This document shows positions 6,730 through 15,340 of a DNA stretch of 23,858 bases, in pieces. Position numbers and translations under genes: made by a program. The stretch's first letter is position 1; each line of letters opens with the position of its first letter. Source of the stretch: an uncultured Kiritimatiellota bacterium. GTDB taxonomy: Bacteria > Verrucomicrobiota > Kiritimatiellia > RFP12 > UBA1067. The notes beneath the pieces were generated by a model that was not told the origin of the DNA, did no database searches, and saw only the letters and a list, made by a program, of their open reading frames with translations. Location of the stretch: NCBI GenBank assembly GCA_934667425.1, contig CAKULV010000046.1, forward strand, positions 1 through 23,858. The letters run 5' to 3'.

Positions 6730-8154
6730 TCATGAAATTACCTTTGCCAGTACCGCCAGCGAAGCGGCTTTGATGGCAGGATCCACGACCGTTTTCGCAA
6801 GATCGTCCAGTCTTGTGTGCGTTCCTGCGGCGGGAATCTTCACCTTGAACGATTTGACTGCCTGCTCGATCTTCTCATCAGCTACGAGAAATTGAAACGG
6901 GCAGGTTCCGAACAGGCTTTGCGCAAAGTTCTTTTCATCCAACAGCTCATGCGGCTTGTATGTTTTCGTTGCCTTGTCCGAAACAAAATCACCCATCTTC
7001 TCGTTGCCGACATTAAAACGCCTCAAGACCGCGCAAATGGCTTCCTTTTCGCGATCAATGCCGATCCAGTGCCGATCCAAGTTGTATGCGGCTTGCATCG
7101 TCGTTCCAGAACCGCAGAACGCATCAAGAACCAAGTCACCGGGATTGGATGAAGCCGCGACAATGTTTTCAAGCATCGCAAGATTCTTTTCGGTCGGATA
7201 GCCCGTAATGACCATATTCTGATTAATTGAATCGCGGTAGTTCAACCAAATGTCCTGTTGAGGGATGCCTTTGCCGGGATCGAAGAAAACCTTACGTCGC
7301 GGATTGCCGTTCTTCGACCAATAGATTTCGCCTTTCGCATCCAACTCGTCAAGAGTGGTCGGCGTATACTGCCAGTGTTTTCCCTTTGGCGGAAGTACAC
7401 CACGCCATTTGCCACCCGTCGCGCCGTTGCGAATACCGGGAGCGTGAACCGGGACACGCTTGTATCGCCGCCCAGTCTTTTCGTCTATATACGGATATTC
7501 GTCAGCAATTTTGCCTTCGCTCCAAGGGTCGTAAGGCCGATTCCAAACGTACTCACCAGATTTCGTGTAGAAGAGAATATAGTCTGCAATGTTTCCGAAC
7601 CGGTTGCGTGTCGTATTCTTCGTACTGCATTTCTTGCGCGTAATCCAATTCTGAAAATGATCTTTCCCAAACACTTCATCCATCACCATCTTGATTTCAA
7701 ACGCCATGTTGTCATCAAGATGAACATAGATCGACGCATCTTCTGCCATCAGTTCGTGAATTACCAACAGACGTTCACGCAGGAACTCGACGAACTGCGC
7801 ACCTTGTAGCAAGTCCGCATAAGCGTCTTTCTGATCGCGTGACTGGAAAACACTGTTCGTCGCATACGGAGGATCAATGTAAACAAGTTTCACCTTGCCA
7901 CGTACCCGATCATCTTGCAGAAGCATTCGCAGGATCGGCAAGTTGTCACCCCAGTAAAGCCGATTCACAGATTTAGCAGGATCGTCTGCTACGCCCCAAA
8001 CCTTGAATGCCTTTGTGTGTTTTCCGGAAAGGATCTCAGCCGCACTCTTCTTGCCGGCATAAGTCAACGAAACGGAAAGATCGGCATCTGCAGCACCCCG
8101 TTCAAGGGACTGCTGTTCACCATTCCATTTTGTCGTCGACAAACCAGTAGCCAT
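6730..8154 (-). CDS. Site-specific DNA methyltransferase, beta class (N6-adenine or N4-cytosine)
   Basis: 474 residues. Catalytic motif IV is DPPY at 94-97, preceded by VKLVYI; the SAM-binding motif FCGSGTT is at 346-352, within DLVLDAFCGSGTTMQAA. Motif IV ahead of motif I, with the recognition region between them, is the beta-class order seen in Mod-like and many type II adenine methylases. The enzyme transfers a methyl group from SAM to a specific DNA site, protecting the host from the partner nuclease. The upstream gene stops one base before this ATG (TGATATG), so translation is probably coupled. A C-terminal region of about 100 residues after motif I (TRLDDLAKTVVDPAIKAAS) is unassigned. 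DPPY does not separate N6A from N4C; adenine is more likely for this length and layout. Confidence 0.93.
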   Translation of the reverse strand: MATGLSTTKWNGEQQSLERGAADADLSVSLTYAGKKSAAEILSGKHTKAFKVWGVADDPAKSVNRLYWGDNLPILRMLLQDDRVRGKVKLVYIDPPYATNSVFQSRDQKDAYADLLQGAQFVEFLRERLLVIHELMAEDASIYVHLDDNMAFEIKMVMDEVFGKDHFQNWITRKKCSTKNTTRNRFGNIADYILFYTKSGEYVWNRPYDPWSEGKIADEYPYIDEKTGRRYKRVPVHAPGIRNGATGGKWRGVLPPKGKHWQYTPTTLDELDAKGEIYWSKNGNPRRKVFFDPGKGIPQQDIWLNYRDSINQNMVITGYPTEKNLAMLENIVAASSNPGDLVLDAFCGSGTTMQAAYNLDRHWIGIDREKEAICAVLRRFNVGNEKMGDFVSDKATKTYKPHELLDEKNFAQSLFGTCPFQFLVADEKIEQAVKSFKVKIPAAGTHTRLDDLAKTVVDPAIKAASLAVLAKVIS

Positions 8155-8155
8155 A

Positions 8156-9040
8156 TCACTTAACCAGCCAAGATTGAGTTAGTCGCTCGTCCAACATCCG
8201 TAGGGTTGTGACAAGAATCTTGCCCTTGCCTCGCTTTTCGATTTCAGCGTAGTCGCGCCACATCGAACCGAGCAACAGGCCGGGACCATCATTGAGGAAA
8301 ATAACCTTCGTTCCCATGCGTTTCCTCTTGCAGTAAGAGAGAATTTCGTCGGCGCAGTCCTTATAACCGCCCGTACGGTCGTCTTCTTGCGCGCCACCGC
8401 GATCTGAATCATAACGCGCCAAGCCAACTGCAAGCACCTTGTCAGTTCTGGGATCGCAAATCAGAAAATCAACGGGGCGACGAGGGTTGGGGTAGTTCTT
8501 AAACACATCGCCAAGCAGAATGTCCTTTCCGGCTCGTTCCGGCCCCTTGATGACATACTGTTGGAACTTGCGTCGCATCAGCGCAAAGAATTTCTCCGTC
8601 AGGTCATATCCCTTTTTGCCGCGATCCTTGTATTCCCACAAAACAGCGCACAACGCCTCGTCAGGCAATGGGCGACTATCAAACGCCTTTTGCACTTCGC
8701 TGATCTTACGGAAGCGGTGCTGGAAATCTTCACAGATTTTCTGCGCTGACGTCTTCTTCCTCAGCAATTCAACCGGGGTGTCGGGGCTCACATACTTGCG
8801 AAAGACACGCGCCAACTGAATACGCATCCAGCTGTCGTTGATTTCGCAAATGCCTTTAAAGAGTGCTACAGAGTCCTCGCTCCGTTTCAGGATTTCCGAG
8901 AACATGACGAGAACGGGCTTGTAAAGTTCGCACGCGCTGACGAGAATGTCGGGGTAGTATTCACCCGTTGTGAGGGTGATCCATACATTCCCGTCAGCCT
9001 TGTAATCGCCGAACGATTTTACCTTTTTCGCCATAGACAT
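8156..9040 (-). CDS. Probable type II restriction endonuclease partner of the methyltransferase
   Basis: 294 residues from ATG 9040. The function is inferred mainly from position: it sits directly before the methyltransferase with a one-base gap. The conserved-looking core is PVDFLICDPRTDKVLAVGLA followed by RYDSDRGGAQEDDRTGGY (about residues 200-240), then an alternating strand/helix region GTKVIFLNDGPGLLL. A textbook PD-(D/E)xK triad is not obvious; the Asp of PVDF and the acidic RYDSD/QEDDR stretch are candidate metal ligands. The start: ATG 9076 lies ahead of the predicted transcription start, so ATG 9040, with AAGGG eleven bases upstream, is chosen; ATG 9034 is also possible. AT-rich like its neighbours. 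It may instead be an accessory protein of the restriction-modification pair. Confidence 0.65.
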   Translation of the reverse strand: MSMAKKVKSFGDYKADGNVWITLTTGEYYPDILVSACELYKPVLVMFSEILKRSEDSVALFKGICEINDSWMRIQLARVFRKYVSPDTPVELLRKKTSAQKICEDFQHRFRKISEVQKAFDSRPLPDEALCAVLWEYKDRGKKGYDLTEKFFALMRRKFQQYVIKGPERAGKDILLGDVFKNYPNPRRPVDFLICDPRTDKVLAVGLARYDSDRGGAQEDDRTGGYKDCADEILSYCKRKRMGTKVIFLNDGPGLLLGSMWRDYAEIEKRGKGKILVTTLRMLDERLTQSWLVK

Positions 9041-9071
9041 AGAAACAATTTCCCTTGAAACATCAGTATGT

Positions 9072-9100
9072 AGCATACACTATTTGAGCCGCAAAATCAA
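9072..9100 (-). promoter_or_regulatory. Promoter of the restriction-modification operon
   Basis: Minus strand: -35 TTGATT (9095-9100), 17-base spacer, -10 TATGCT (9072-9077). It lies between the antitoxin stop and the endonuclease start, so the restriction pair can be expressed separately from the regulator gene. The predicted transcription start falls near 9065, inside the longest open frame, which supports the shorter start at 9040. Confidence 0.5.
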
Positions 9101-9123
9101 TGGGGCGCTTATTGCGTTTCATT

Positions 9124-9459
9124 TCATGAGCGTACTAGTTCGGGGCAATTTTCTTTCAGTGTTTCGCGGAAAAGCGCTGGTCTCCGATATGCTATGGTCA
9201 AAAGGACGCGTGCCGCACCTGTCGGTTGCCGCCTTCCCTGTTCCCAGTTCTGAAGCGTATTGACGCTGACACCCATGAATTTCGCGAATGCGCTCTGGCT
9301 TGCTCCAAACTTCTGGCGCAAAGACTGCACATCTTCCTTGGTTTGGATGCGTTGGCCTTCCACAACCGACCATGTGCGCGACGCTCGCTTGGAATTGTGC
9401 AGTATTTCGCCAGCTTCCTGCATGCTCGCCAAAAGCTCTCCAAAGTTTTTCTTATTCAT
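9124..9459 (-). CDS. XRE-family antitoxin-like regulator (NadS/HigA type)
   Basis: 111 residues. The N-terminus FGELLASMQEAGEILHNSKR is followed by a helix-turn-helix of the Cro/C1 type: LRQKFGASQSAFAKFMGVSV then NTLQNWEQGRRQPTGAARVL (about residues 47-85). This arrangement and the NWEQGRRxPTG signature are characteristic of NadS/HigA-like antitoxins encoded after a RelE-family toxin. The start at 9459 has GGAGG nine bases upstream; the ATG at 9477 would place that ribosome site inside the gene. The preceding frame overlaps it by eight bases and looks like the remains of the toxin. It lies just upstream of the restriction-modification promoter, so it could act as a controller of that operon, but it is longer than typical C proteins. 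Confidence 0.85.
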   Translation of the reverse strand: MNKKNFGELLASMQEAGEILHNSKRASRTWSVVEGQRIQTKEDVQSLRQKFGASQSAFAKFMGVSVNTLQNWEQGRRQPTGAARVLLTIAYRRPALFRETLKENCPELVRS

Positions 9460-9545
9460 GCCTGTATGCCTCCGCAATTTGCCGCATTGCCTTTTTCTGT
9501 TCCTCCGTCAGGTTCTCCTTATTGGTTGAAATGGCGGCAATTATA
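9452..9545 (-). pseudogene. C-terminal stub of a RelE-like toxin gene
   Basis: The frame ending at TAA 9452-9454 encodes STNKENLTEEQKKAMRQIAE then AYRHE. The pattern K-x-x-N-L-T-x-x-(Q/E)-K-K-A-(L/M)-R is what NadS-associated RelE toxins end with, and the eight-base overlap with the antitoxin start is typical of such pairs. Upstream the frame has no start codon with a ribosome site and soon runs into the 3' end of the DUF4838 gene (stop at 9573), so about three quarters of the toxin is missing. Assigned from a short segment, hence moderate confidence. Confidence 0.5.
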
Positions 9546-9572
9546 GTTGTTTTTCCTGTCAATTCCACTGGC

Positions 9573-11867
9573 CTACCGCGAATCGTTCGAACCCTCGGCG
9601 AACAATTCCAGCTTCAGGGCGTCGATTATCACCCCCGGCTCCACGGCGTCAAAACGCAGGTAAGTCCAGTAGCTTGGTCGGATGTCGCCCAACTCCTGCC
9701 AGGCAAACGTCTCGTTCGAAAGTTTTGATGCGTCCACGCGAAACGCACCTGCCTCCTTCTGAACCCTTGAATCGTAAATGCCAAGCTTCAGTGGGCTTCC
9801 ATTCGGCTTCGCGCCCGGCGCGAGTTTGGCCCGCACACTTACGCGATAAGCGGCGCGATCTTTCAGCTCGACATTGTAGAACCTGAAATAGCCACGCGCC
9901 GTCCCCCAGAAATGCGTGGCCCTTCCGCCAATCGCGTCACTGTCTTCGACAAGCTTGTTTCCGCCCCATTCATTGCGATCCAGCATCCAATCGTCCACAA
10001 TGCACATGTCATGCGCGGCGGCATCCGGGATTGCCATTCGGGCGAAATTCATCACATAATCCCTGTCACGCTTCTTCAGCAGATAGTCGTATGGCTTTCC
10101 GCTGCCGATGGACAGCATCATCTCCGCACGGGCTTTTACCCTCTCGAAATCGGATGCGCGATTCGGATTCGGAGATCCGGAGGCGTTGTATACCGGGTGC
10201 CGCGTCACCAGCAGGTAATCCGATGGCGCACTCTGCTCATTCATGAAGCGATACGCCTCCGGATCGTCCATTACGACCTCGCGGGCCTTGGCCATCAGGA
10301 ACGCGGCCTTTTGCGTAAATTCCGGCGTCAGCGCAGGGTCGTCACCCCGCATCTCTATCTGGAGCGGACGCACCGTCTCGTCCCGAACCAGCGATTCACG
10401 ATCATTTATGTATTCAAGTATGAAAGGTGCGGCTTTTCCGTAGCATCCCCGCACGAATTTCTCGATCAGCGGCCTCTCCGGCTGATATGGATTCCACATC
10501 AGCCTGGGGAGCAGCCAGGCCTTCAGGTCGAGGAAGTCGGCGTACCTGTCGTAGTTGCATTCCTGGTAAAAGCCTACCGCCCCATGCGTAGCATAGAATC
10601 TGATGTTCTCGCACATGGTCCTGAAGCATGGGAATGGGAGCAGGTTGCGCACAAAGTTCATCGGGTAGTCCCACACGAACAGGCCGGCCTCGGATATCTC
10701 GCCCCAGCGCGAAAAATCCTCGAGGAACCGACGATTCCCCGCGAAGCGGCTCTCGTTTATCGGCTTCGAGAAGTCGCAGTCAACGGAACAGAAAAGCGGC
10801 AGCACATTCCGTCGGGGACGGATTGTCTTGGGCGGCTTCTGCGTATAGCGGTACGCCAGCGTCGAGATGATGACCTCTGGCCGTACCTTCTCCACGGCCT
10901 CGGCAACGGCATTCACAAGCAATAGGGTCGATGCACCCCCGCATTCCTCCTTCTCGTCGATAGCGCGGCACCGATCGCAATGGCACTGCATCGGCCCGGT
11001 GCTTCCGTCGTTCTGGCTGATGCCGAAATAGCGGATGTCTGGACAGGCCCGCACACGCGCCAGCGCATATTCCGTCACGATGCGGACAACGTCAGGGTTG
11101 GAACAGCAAAGCTGATACCCGACGCCTGATGTCCATCTCGTGCCATCGGCCCGGACGGCGAAGTACTCGGGATGGTCCTTTGCGTACTTCTTCTGCGGGA
11201 TGATCATAGGCAACGTGTGCGCCCAGGGCAATTTGCCGTCGTAGCGGTATGGCGACACCCCGTGCCTTTCCTTGAATGGCACATGGAATCCGTTGATGCG
11301 CATACGCAAGGCGAAATCAGGATCGAACCGAAACGAATATGATATTTGGTCACGAATCCTGACGACAGGCCGTTCCGTCCTGTCAAGCGAAGAAGGCACG
11401 GATAGTCGGCCAGTTTCCGGAATGTGCGTCTTCCATGGCGTAAACCAGCATATCCCGCCATACGTCTCAAGTATCTCATACACGCCATATGTGATGCCGC
11501 GGCATGCGGAACCCAAGACAACGAGGTGGGGCGGCACGGCAACTATGCGGAACCCTTCGTCCCCCAAGCCTTTCGTAGCCTCGGCCGCATCTGGCACAAG
11601 ACCCTGCGTATGGCGTGTAAGGCCAAGGACAATGGCCTTCGGCGGCAACGGCCCCGAATCGTCGAGTATCTTCAACCTTTCGCCCGTAAGCCTTTCCGTC
11701 CAGTCGCGGAATTCGCCGGCGGCATATCGTTCGCTTTCCGTGGCATCCGCCCGAACCACAATTGCGGAGCCGCCCTGGACTCCTCGTGTCGATATCTCCA
11801 GATCGGCGGCGCTTCCGATCAAACAGAAGCAGACAGCCGCCGCCAACAGGAACCATTCTCTTTTCAT
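9573..11867 (-). CDS. Secreted DUF4838 (alpha-glucuronidase-like) protein
   Basis: 764 residues with a signal peptide (MKREWFLLAAAVCFCLIGSA). Residues about 25-170 resemble the N-terminal domain of GH67 alpha-glucuronidases (ESERYAAGEFRDWTERLTGE; later RGITYGVYEILETYGGICWF). The DUF4838 TIM-barrel-like core follows (HPEYFAVRADGTR, then QLCCSNPDVV and GISQNDGSTGPMQCHCDRCR). The Cys-rich QCHCDRC stretch could bind metal. A C-terminal jelly-roll-like segment (about 620-755) may bind carbohydrate. DUF4838 proteins are thought to act on uronic-acid or related glycans, but activity is not established for most. The start at 11867 is chosen because AGGGGGG lies six bases ahead, whereas it abuts ATG 11873. 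It is 19 bases behind the large beta-strand-repeat gene and probably in its operon. Confidence 0.88.
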   Translation of the reverse strand: MKREWFLLAAAVCFCLIGSAADLEISTRGVQGGSAIVVRADATESERYAAGEFRDWTERLTGERLKILDDSGPLPPKAIVLGLTRHTQGLVPDAAEATKGLGDEGFRIVAVPPHLVVLGSACRGITYGVYEILETYGGICWFTPWKTHIPETGRLSVPSSLDRTERPVVRIRDQISYSFRFDPDFALRMRINGFHVPFKERHGVSPYRYDGKLPWAHTLPMIIPQKKYAKDHPEYFAVRADGTRWTSGVGYQLCCSNPDVVRIVTEYALARVRACPDIRYFGISQNDGSTGPMQCHCDRCRAIDEKEECGGASTLLLVNAVAEAVEKVRPEVIISTLAYRYTQKPPKTIRPRRNVLPLFCSVDCDFSKPINESRFAGNRRFLEDFSRWGEISEAGLFVWDYPMNFVRNLLPFPCFRTMCENIRFYATHGAVGFYQECNYDRYADFLDLKAWLLPRLMWNPYQPERPLIEKFVRGCYGKAAPFILEYINDRESLVRDETVRPLQIEMRGDDPALTPEFTQKAAFLMAKAREVVMDDPEAYRFMNEQSAPSDYLLVTRHPVYNASGSPNPNRASDFERVKARAEMMLSIGSGKPYDYLLKKRDRDYVMNFARMAIPDAAAHDMCIVDDWMLDRNEWGGNKLVEDSDAIGGRATHFWGTARGYFRFYNVELKDRAAYRVSVRAKLAPGAKPNGSPLKLGIYDSRVQKEAGAFRVDASKLSNETFAWQELGDIRPSYWTYLRFDAVEPGVIIDALKLELFAEGSNDSR

Positions 11868-11886
11868 GTTCATCCCCCCTACTTGC

Positions 11887-14800
11887 CTATCGAATCACAA
11901 CCGTCGTCCCAAGATGCGTTCCGCGAGTGACAAGCGCGCCATCCCCGGCAAAATACGAGCGATACTCTTCGGGACCTTCCGTGCGCGAGTACCTTCCGGG
12001 CGGCACCTCTACGGCAGAGCCGCCAAGATACAGCGTCCTGCACCAGATCGTGACGCCTGCGGGGATTTCGATTTTCCCGTCTTCTGAAACGGAAACAACC
12101 GCCTTGCGTGAAAATGGCCTCGCCGATGCGGCCTGAAATACGCCCGTGCCTGAAACCGACACGTTCGTGCAGTTGTTCCACGAACTGTTCGCCGTCATCG
12201 CGAACGTTCCTTCCGTCACCTCTACCGAGCCTGTGGACGACAGAGCCCGATCCATGGCAAACGTAGCCGCGCCAGCCTTTGATATCCCGGCAAATCCAGC
12301 GAAGTCAACAGACGAGTTCGTCACATCCGTCACTTGATTGATGTATAGCGCAGCGGGTGCCGTGGAATCGATCGCAACGCCGGATGCGCCATCGGCAATC
12401 CGAAAATCGCCAAAACGCTGGGGGTGTCCGTTTAGCCAGATCGTGCCATTTCGTACGCCGGAACCTATCGAAAGCGGCAGAGTCGGCAGGTCAAACGCAA
12501 AATCCACACCGAAGGAAATGGACGACCCCGCCCCGTAGAGCGAAAGGCTGTTCGCTATCGAATTTCCGGTCGCGTTGAACTCGACGCAGATGTACTGGCC
12601 GACGTCGAAAGTCCTTTCGCACGTGAAGGGCCTGTTGTTGAATATCCACCGGCAAAGCCCCCAGTCGTCGCCTGTCGGCGTGAAGTAATTCGCGGCTGAC
12701 ATCCCTCCATCGCAGATTACGACAGCGCGGTTCTGGAGTCGTGGACGGAACGGCATGCCGGTCTGAGGCAAGGTGAAAGACCGCGTAAAACGGTTGGTAG
12801 ACCTATCGTGCGCAAGAAGATAATCCGAATTGTTCCATGCGTAATATATGACAGGGCGCTCGATAACAGTCCCGTACAGACGGGTGTAGACTCCACTGCC
12901 CTTCTTGACTTCATCAATAACAACCGGCACATCGCTTGCGCCGCCGAACGCATTTGTAGGGGACGACACCTCCAACGTTCCACCAGCATGGACAAAAGAA
13001 CCAGCAAACTCAGGGCTGTTTGCAGCCAGCGTCACCGTTCCGTCCCCTCGGTTCGTCACGGCATACGGAAACGCCGAAGACAGCGGAGCCTCAACACGCA
13101 ACGTCGAGCCCTCCGCCACGCACCACACCTGATCGGCACGGATGTCCAGCGGAACCGACACTACCGCTTGTCGTGCGCCACCGGCAGACGATTCAACGGC
13201 GATCCCAGACTTGTAGAGTCCAACAGGGTTCTCACCAGAAAGCGTAAACGTCTCGCTTTCGCCACCAAAGACCAACCCCTTGAACAATGCCGGCACGTCA
13301 ACGACCGCAAACGAGCCTGCCTTGGCGAACGTCGGACAGAATCCGCCAGACGTCAGATCGTGATGCCGATTATCGTCCCAATTCGCCGCCGTGGCGATGC
13401 TGGTATCAGTTCCGCCTCCAGCAGTCCACGTCGCCGGATCGTCCGCCGCCTCAGTCTCCATCACGGCGATCCGGCCTCCGCCAACGATCTGGCTTATATT
13501 GCCAGACTGGTCCCCGCTTGGAATCTGCCGCCGCACACCTCCTTCCGTCACGTATATGGCGGCAAACGAGCAATCGCAGTCCGACGGGAGTATAAGCTTT
13601 GCCGTTTCGGACAGTTCCAGCGTAAGGCGATCCGTGCCAAACGGCGTTGCGGCAGAATCTGCCACATTGAATGTGCCGCCTTCGCCTATCTCCAGTTCGC
13701 CTAACGATTCCAATGCATTGGCTTCCGTTGTCGCCAAATCAAATGTCGCCCCTTCTGCCACACGTATCACCGACAGCTTCTTGAACGTAGATGAACCGCT
13801 TATGCGAAGCGTACCGTTCGAGACCGTAAGCGCCCCTGTCGTCTGATGGGCCTGATCCTTCAGTTCCTGGGTAAAATCCCCGGATGGACCCCACACGAGA
13901 GAAACGGCATCGTTCAGGATGCAACACGCCGAATAGTCTTCGGTTGCGCCACACAGGAACAGCGTTGCGCCGCCGCCTGTGCTGGTAACGTACCTGCCGG
14001 CCGTGGCAGTTCCGGTTCCGGTGTCCAGAGCCAATGCGGCCTGGTCATTCCCGCAGAGGTCAACATACCCGCATCCGCCAAGATACTCCTTCCACAGCAA
14101 TGGCACACTCGGCATCAACGCGAACGGGGCGCCACATTTGACGTTGGACGAGAAGCCGAGCCATATCTCGCCATAGTCGTTGCCGGAAGCGTCAAGATGA
14201 ATGTATCCGCCGCGATACGTAAACTTGGATCCGTTTCGGATGAGGTTCACGATGACCGGATTCCTGAAATGAATCTCGGCATTGGAATATGGATGCTGAT
14301 ATAGAGTATAGCCGGGGAGATTGACATTGCCATTAAAGTTCACGACAACGATTCCGACCGTGTAAGGACGGAACCAGCCATTGGCGGCGGATGCCACGAT
14401 GTCGCCGTTGACGTTGTATGTGCCCGCCTTGCTGAACCACATCTCCTGCGAACCGCTGCCGCATATCATGAAATCGTAGTTCCAGTCGCCCGGCACTTCA
14501 AGCCAAAGCTTTCCGTCGCCACCGCTGTTCCACACGCAGGTGTCGGCTACGCCGAATGCGGATGTCGAACCTGCGGACACCGAGCAATACGAATACCGCG
14601 TACCGCCGCGATACGCATTCGCCTCCATCAGCTTGACGATGTTACCCGAACTTGAATTGCCGGAGAACCAGACTGCGCCCTCACCTGAAATCGTCCGCAT
14701 GAACTTCAGCGTCTTTGCCGCGCCACTGAGCGCAATCACGTTAGTGGCTCCACCGTCAAGAACCATCGGCGCATCGACGGAGACATCCGCACCCGCCGAA

Positions 14801-15123
14801 TTCCGCATAACGATGCCGCCGTTGCCGACCAGAGTCAACGCCTCCTTGGACACAAGCGAAAGCCCACATTTGAACTCTATGGACTCCAGCGTCATCGCCC
14901 CCATGTCATTGACAATCTCGGCCACCTCGGATGGCTCCAGGACAAGCGCATCACCGTTGGCGGGAATGGATTGCGAAGCCCAATTGGCCCCGTCACTCCA
15001 TTTTCCAGACCCTCCAACCCATGTGCAGGTTTTTGCATTCAGGGATAGGACTGGCCCCAATAACAACGCAAGAAACAACCAGACATCACGCAACGGAAAC
15101 ATCGTTAGCAAACTTTTACGCAT
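11887..15123 (-). CDS. Large secreted beta-strand-repeat (autotransporter-passenger-like) protein
   Basis: 1,078 residues. The signal peptide is MRKSLLTMFPLRDVWLFLAL followed by LLGPVLSLNA. The mature protein begins TCTWVGGSGKWSDGANW, a module common in autotransporter-associated beta-strand repeat proteins; a second copy, TWTAGGGTDTSIATAANWDD, starts near residue 565. Between them are Ser/Thr/Gly/Asn-rich strands with recurrent GGAT, GTL and GEG turns, consistent with a beta-solenoid exposed outside the cell. No catalytic motif or outer-membrane barrel is seen. It ends GTTVVIR, almost the same as the divergent beta-helix protein (GTLVILR). The start at 15123 has TAAGGA eight bases upstream; the ATG at 15132 abuts that site. 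It is the first gene of the leftward operon with the DUF4838 gene and has a strong promoter. It could be an adhesin or glycan-binding scaffold; the exact function is unknown. Confidence 0.8.
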   Translation of the reverse strand: MRKSLLTMFPLRDVWLFLALLLGPVLSLNAKTCTWVGGSGKWSDGANWASQSIPANGDALVLEPSEVAEIVNDMGAMTLESIEFKCGLSLVSKEALTLVGNGGIVMRNSAGADVSVDAPMVLDGGATNVIALSGAAKTLKFMRTISGEGAVWFSGNSSSGNIVKLMEANAYRGGTRYSYCSVSAGSTSAFGVADTCVWNSGGDGKLWLEVPGDWNYDFMICGSGSQEMWFSKAGTYNVNGDIVASAANGWFRPYTVGIVVVNFNGNVNLPGYTLYQHPYSNAEIHFRNPVIVNLIRNGSKFTYRGGYIHLDASGNDYGEIWLGFSSNVKCGAPFALMPSVPLLWKEYLGGCGYVDLCGNDQAALALDTGTGTATAGRYVTSTGGGATLFLCGATEDYSACCILNDAVSLVWGPSGDFTQELKDQAHQTTGALTVSNGTLRISGSSTFKKLSVIRVAEGATFDLATTEANALESLGELEIGEGGTFNVADSAATPFGTDRLTLELSETAKLILPSDCDCSFAAIYVTEGGVRRQIPSGDQSGNISQIVGGGRIAVMETEAADDPATWTAGGGTDTSIATAANWDDNRHHDLTSGGFCPTFAKAGSFAVVDVPALFKGLVFGGESETFTLSGENPVGLYKSGIAVESSAGGARQAVVSVPLDIRADQVWCVAEGSTLRVEAPLSSAFPYAVTNRGDGTVTLAANSPEFAGSFVHAGGTLEVSSPTNAFGGASDVPVVIDEVKKGSGVYTRLYGTVIERPVIYYAWNNSDYLLAHDRSTNRFTRSFTLPQTGMPFRPRLQNRAVVICDGGMSAANYFTPTGDDWGLCRWIFNNRPFTCERTFDVGQYICVEFNATGNSIANSLSLYGAGSSISFGVDFAFDLPTLPLSIGSGVRNGTIWLNGHPQRFGDFRIADGASGVAIDSTAPAALYINQVTDVTNSSVDFAGFAGISKAGAATFAMDRALSSTGSVEVTEGTFAMTANSSWNNCTNVSVSGTGVFQAASARPFSRKAVVSVSEDGKIEIPAGVTIWCRTLYLGGSAVEVPPGRYSRTEGPEEYRSYFAGDGALVTRGTHLGTTVVIR

Positions 15124-15156
15124 AGGCGGCATCCTTATTTGGTCTTTTGTGGATGC

Positions 15157-15185
15157 AAAATATCATTACACGTAAGTCATGTCAA
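15157..15185 (-). promoter_or_regulatory. Leftward promoter of the beta-strand-repeat operon
   Basis: Minus strand: perfect -35 TTGACA (15180-15185), 17-base spacer, -10 TATTTT (15157-15162) preceded by TGA, i.e. an extended -10 as well. The leader is about 27 bases. This is the best sigma-70-type promoter in the window. Confidence 0.8.
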
Positions 15186-15202
15186 TACTTTTCTGCACAT
15201 AT

Positions 15203-15212
15203 TTGCAATAAA
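15203..15212 (-). promoter_or_regulatory. TTTATTGCAA element, leftward copy
   Basis: The minus strand reads TTTATTGCAA, ending 17 bases before the -35 TTGACA of the leftward promoter. TTGCAA is self-complementary. The same ten bases occur at the same distance from the rightward -35 box, so it is a candidate regulator site. Confidence 0.55.
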
Positions 15213-15219
15213 ATCCATA

Positions 15220-15229
15220 CCCCCCCCCC
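15220..15229 (-). repeat. Homopolymer G10 tract upstream of leftward promoter
   Basis: Ten consecutive C on the plus strand (G on the promoter's sense strand), 34 bases upstream of the -35 box. Tracts of this length are prone to slipped-strand length change. Confidence 0.95.
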
Positions 15230-15279
15230 ATTTTGGGCGTTATGAGAAACGAGGTAATTGCAAATCCCGGCCGCGACAA

Positions 15280-15340
15280 GCGCGACCCTCCCGTATATTC
15301 GTGAAAGCGCAAAGATTTGCTGTTTTCAGGAGGGTCGCGC
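15280..15340. repeat. Central inverted repeat with 12-bp perfect arms
   Basis: GCGCGACCCTCC (15280-15291) pairs perfectly with GGAGGGTCGCGC (15329-15340). The 37-base loop holds further complementary parts (TGAAA with TTTCA, GCAAA with TTTGC), so one long hairpin can form. It is the centre of the mirrored module. A small hairpin CCCTTGATAGGG follows at 15343-15354. No T-run follows, so it is not an intrinsic terminator. Confidence 0.85.

Noticed and set aside
9124..9459. The XRE regulator as a classic restriction-modification C protein
   Set aside because: It is longer than usual, has the NadS/HigA N-terminal segment, and overlaps a toxin-like stub; a recruited controller role remains possible but is not its family.
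9540..9562. TTGACA and TATAAT upstream of the antitoxin as a promoter
   Set aside because: Both hexamers are good but separated by only 11 bases, too short for a sigma-70 promoter; the same short spacing (TTGTCG, 11 bases, TATAAT) before the GRE operon was judged coincidence.
15280..15340. Central inverted repeat as a bidirectional terminator or CRISPR-like repeat
   Set aside because: The flanking genes diverge, no T-runs follow the stem, and there is only one pair of arms, with no spacer array.
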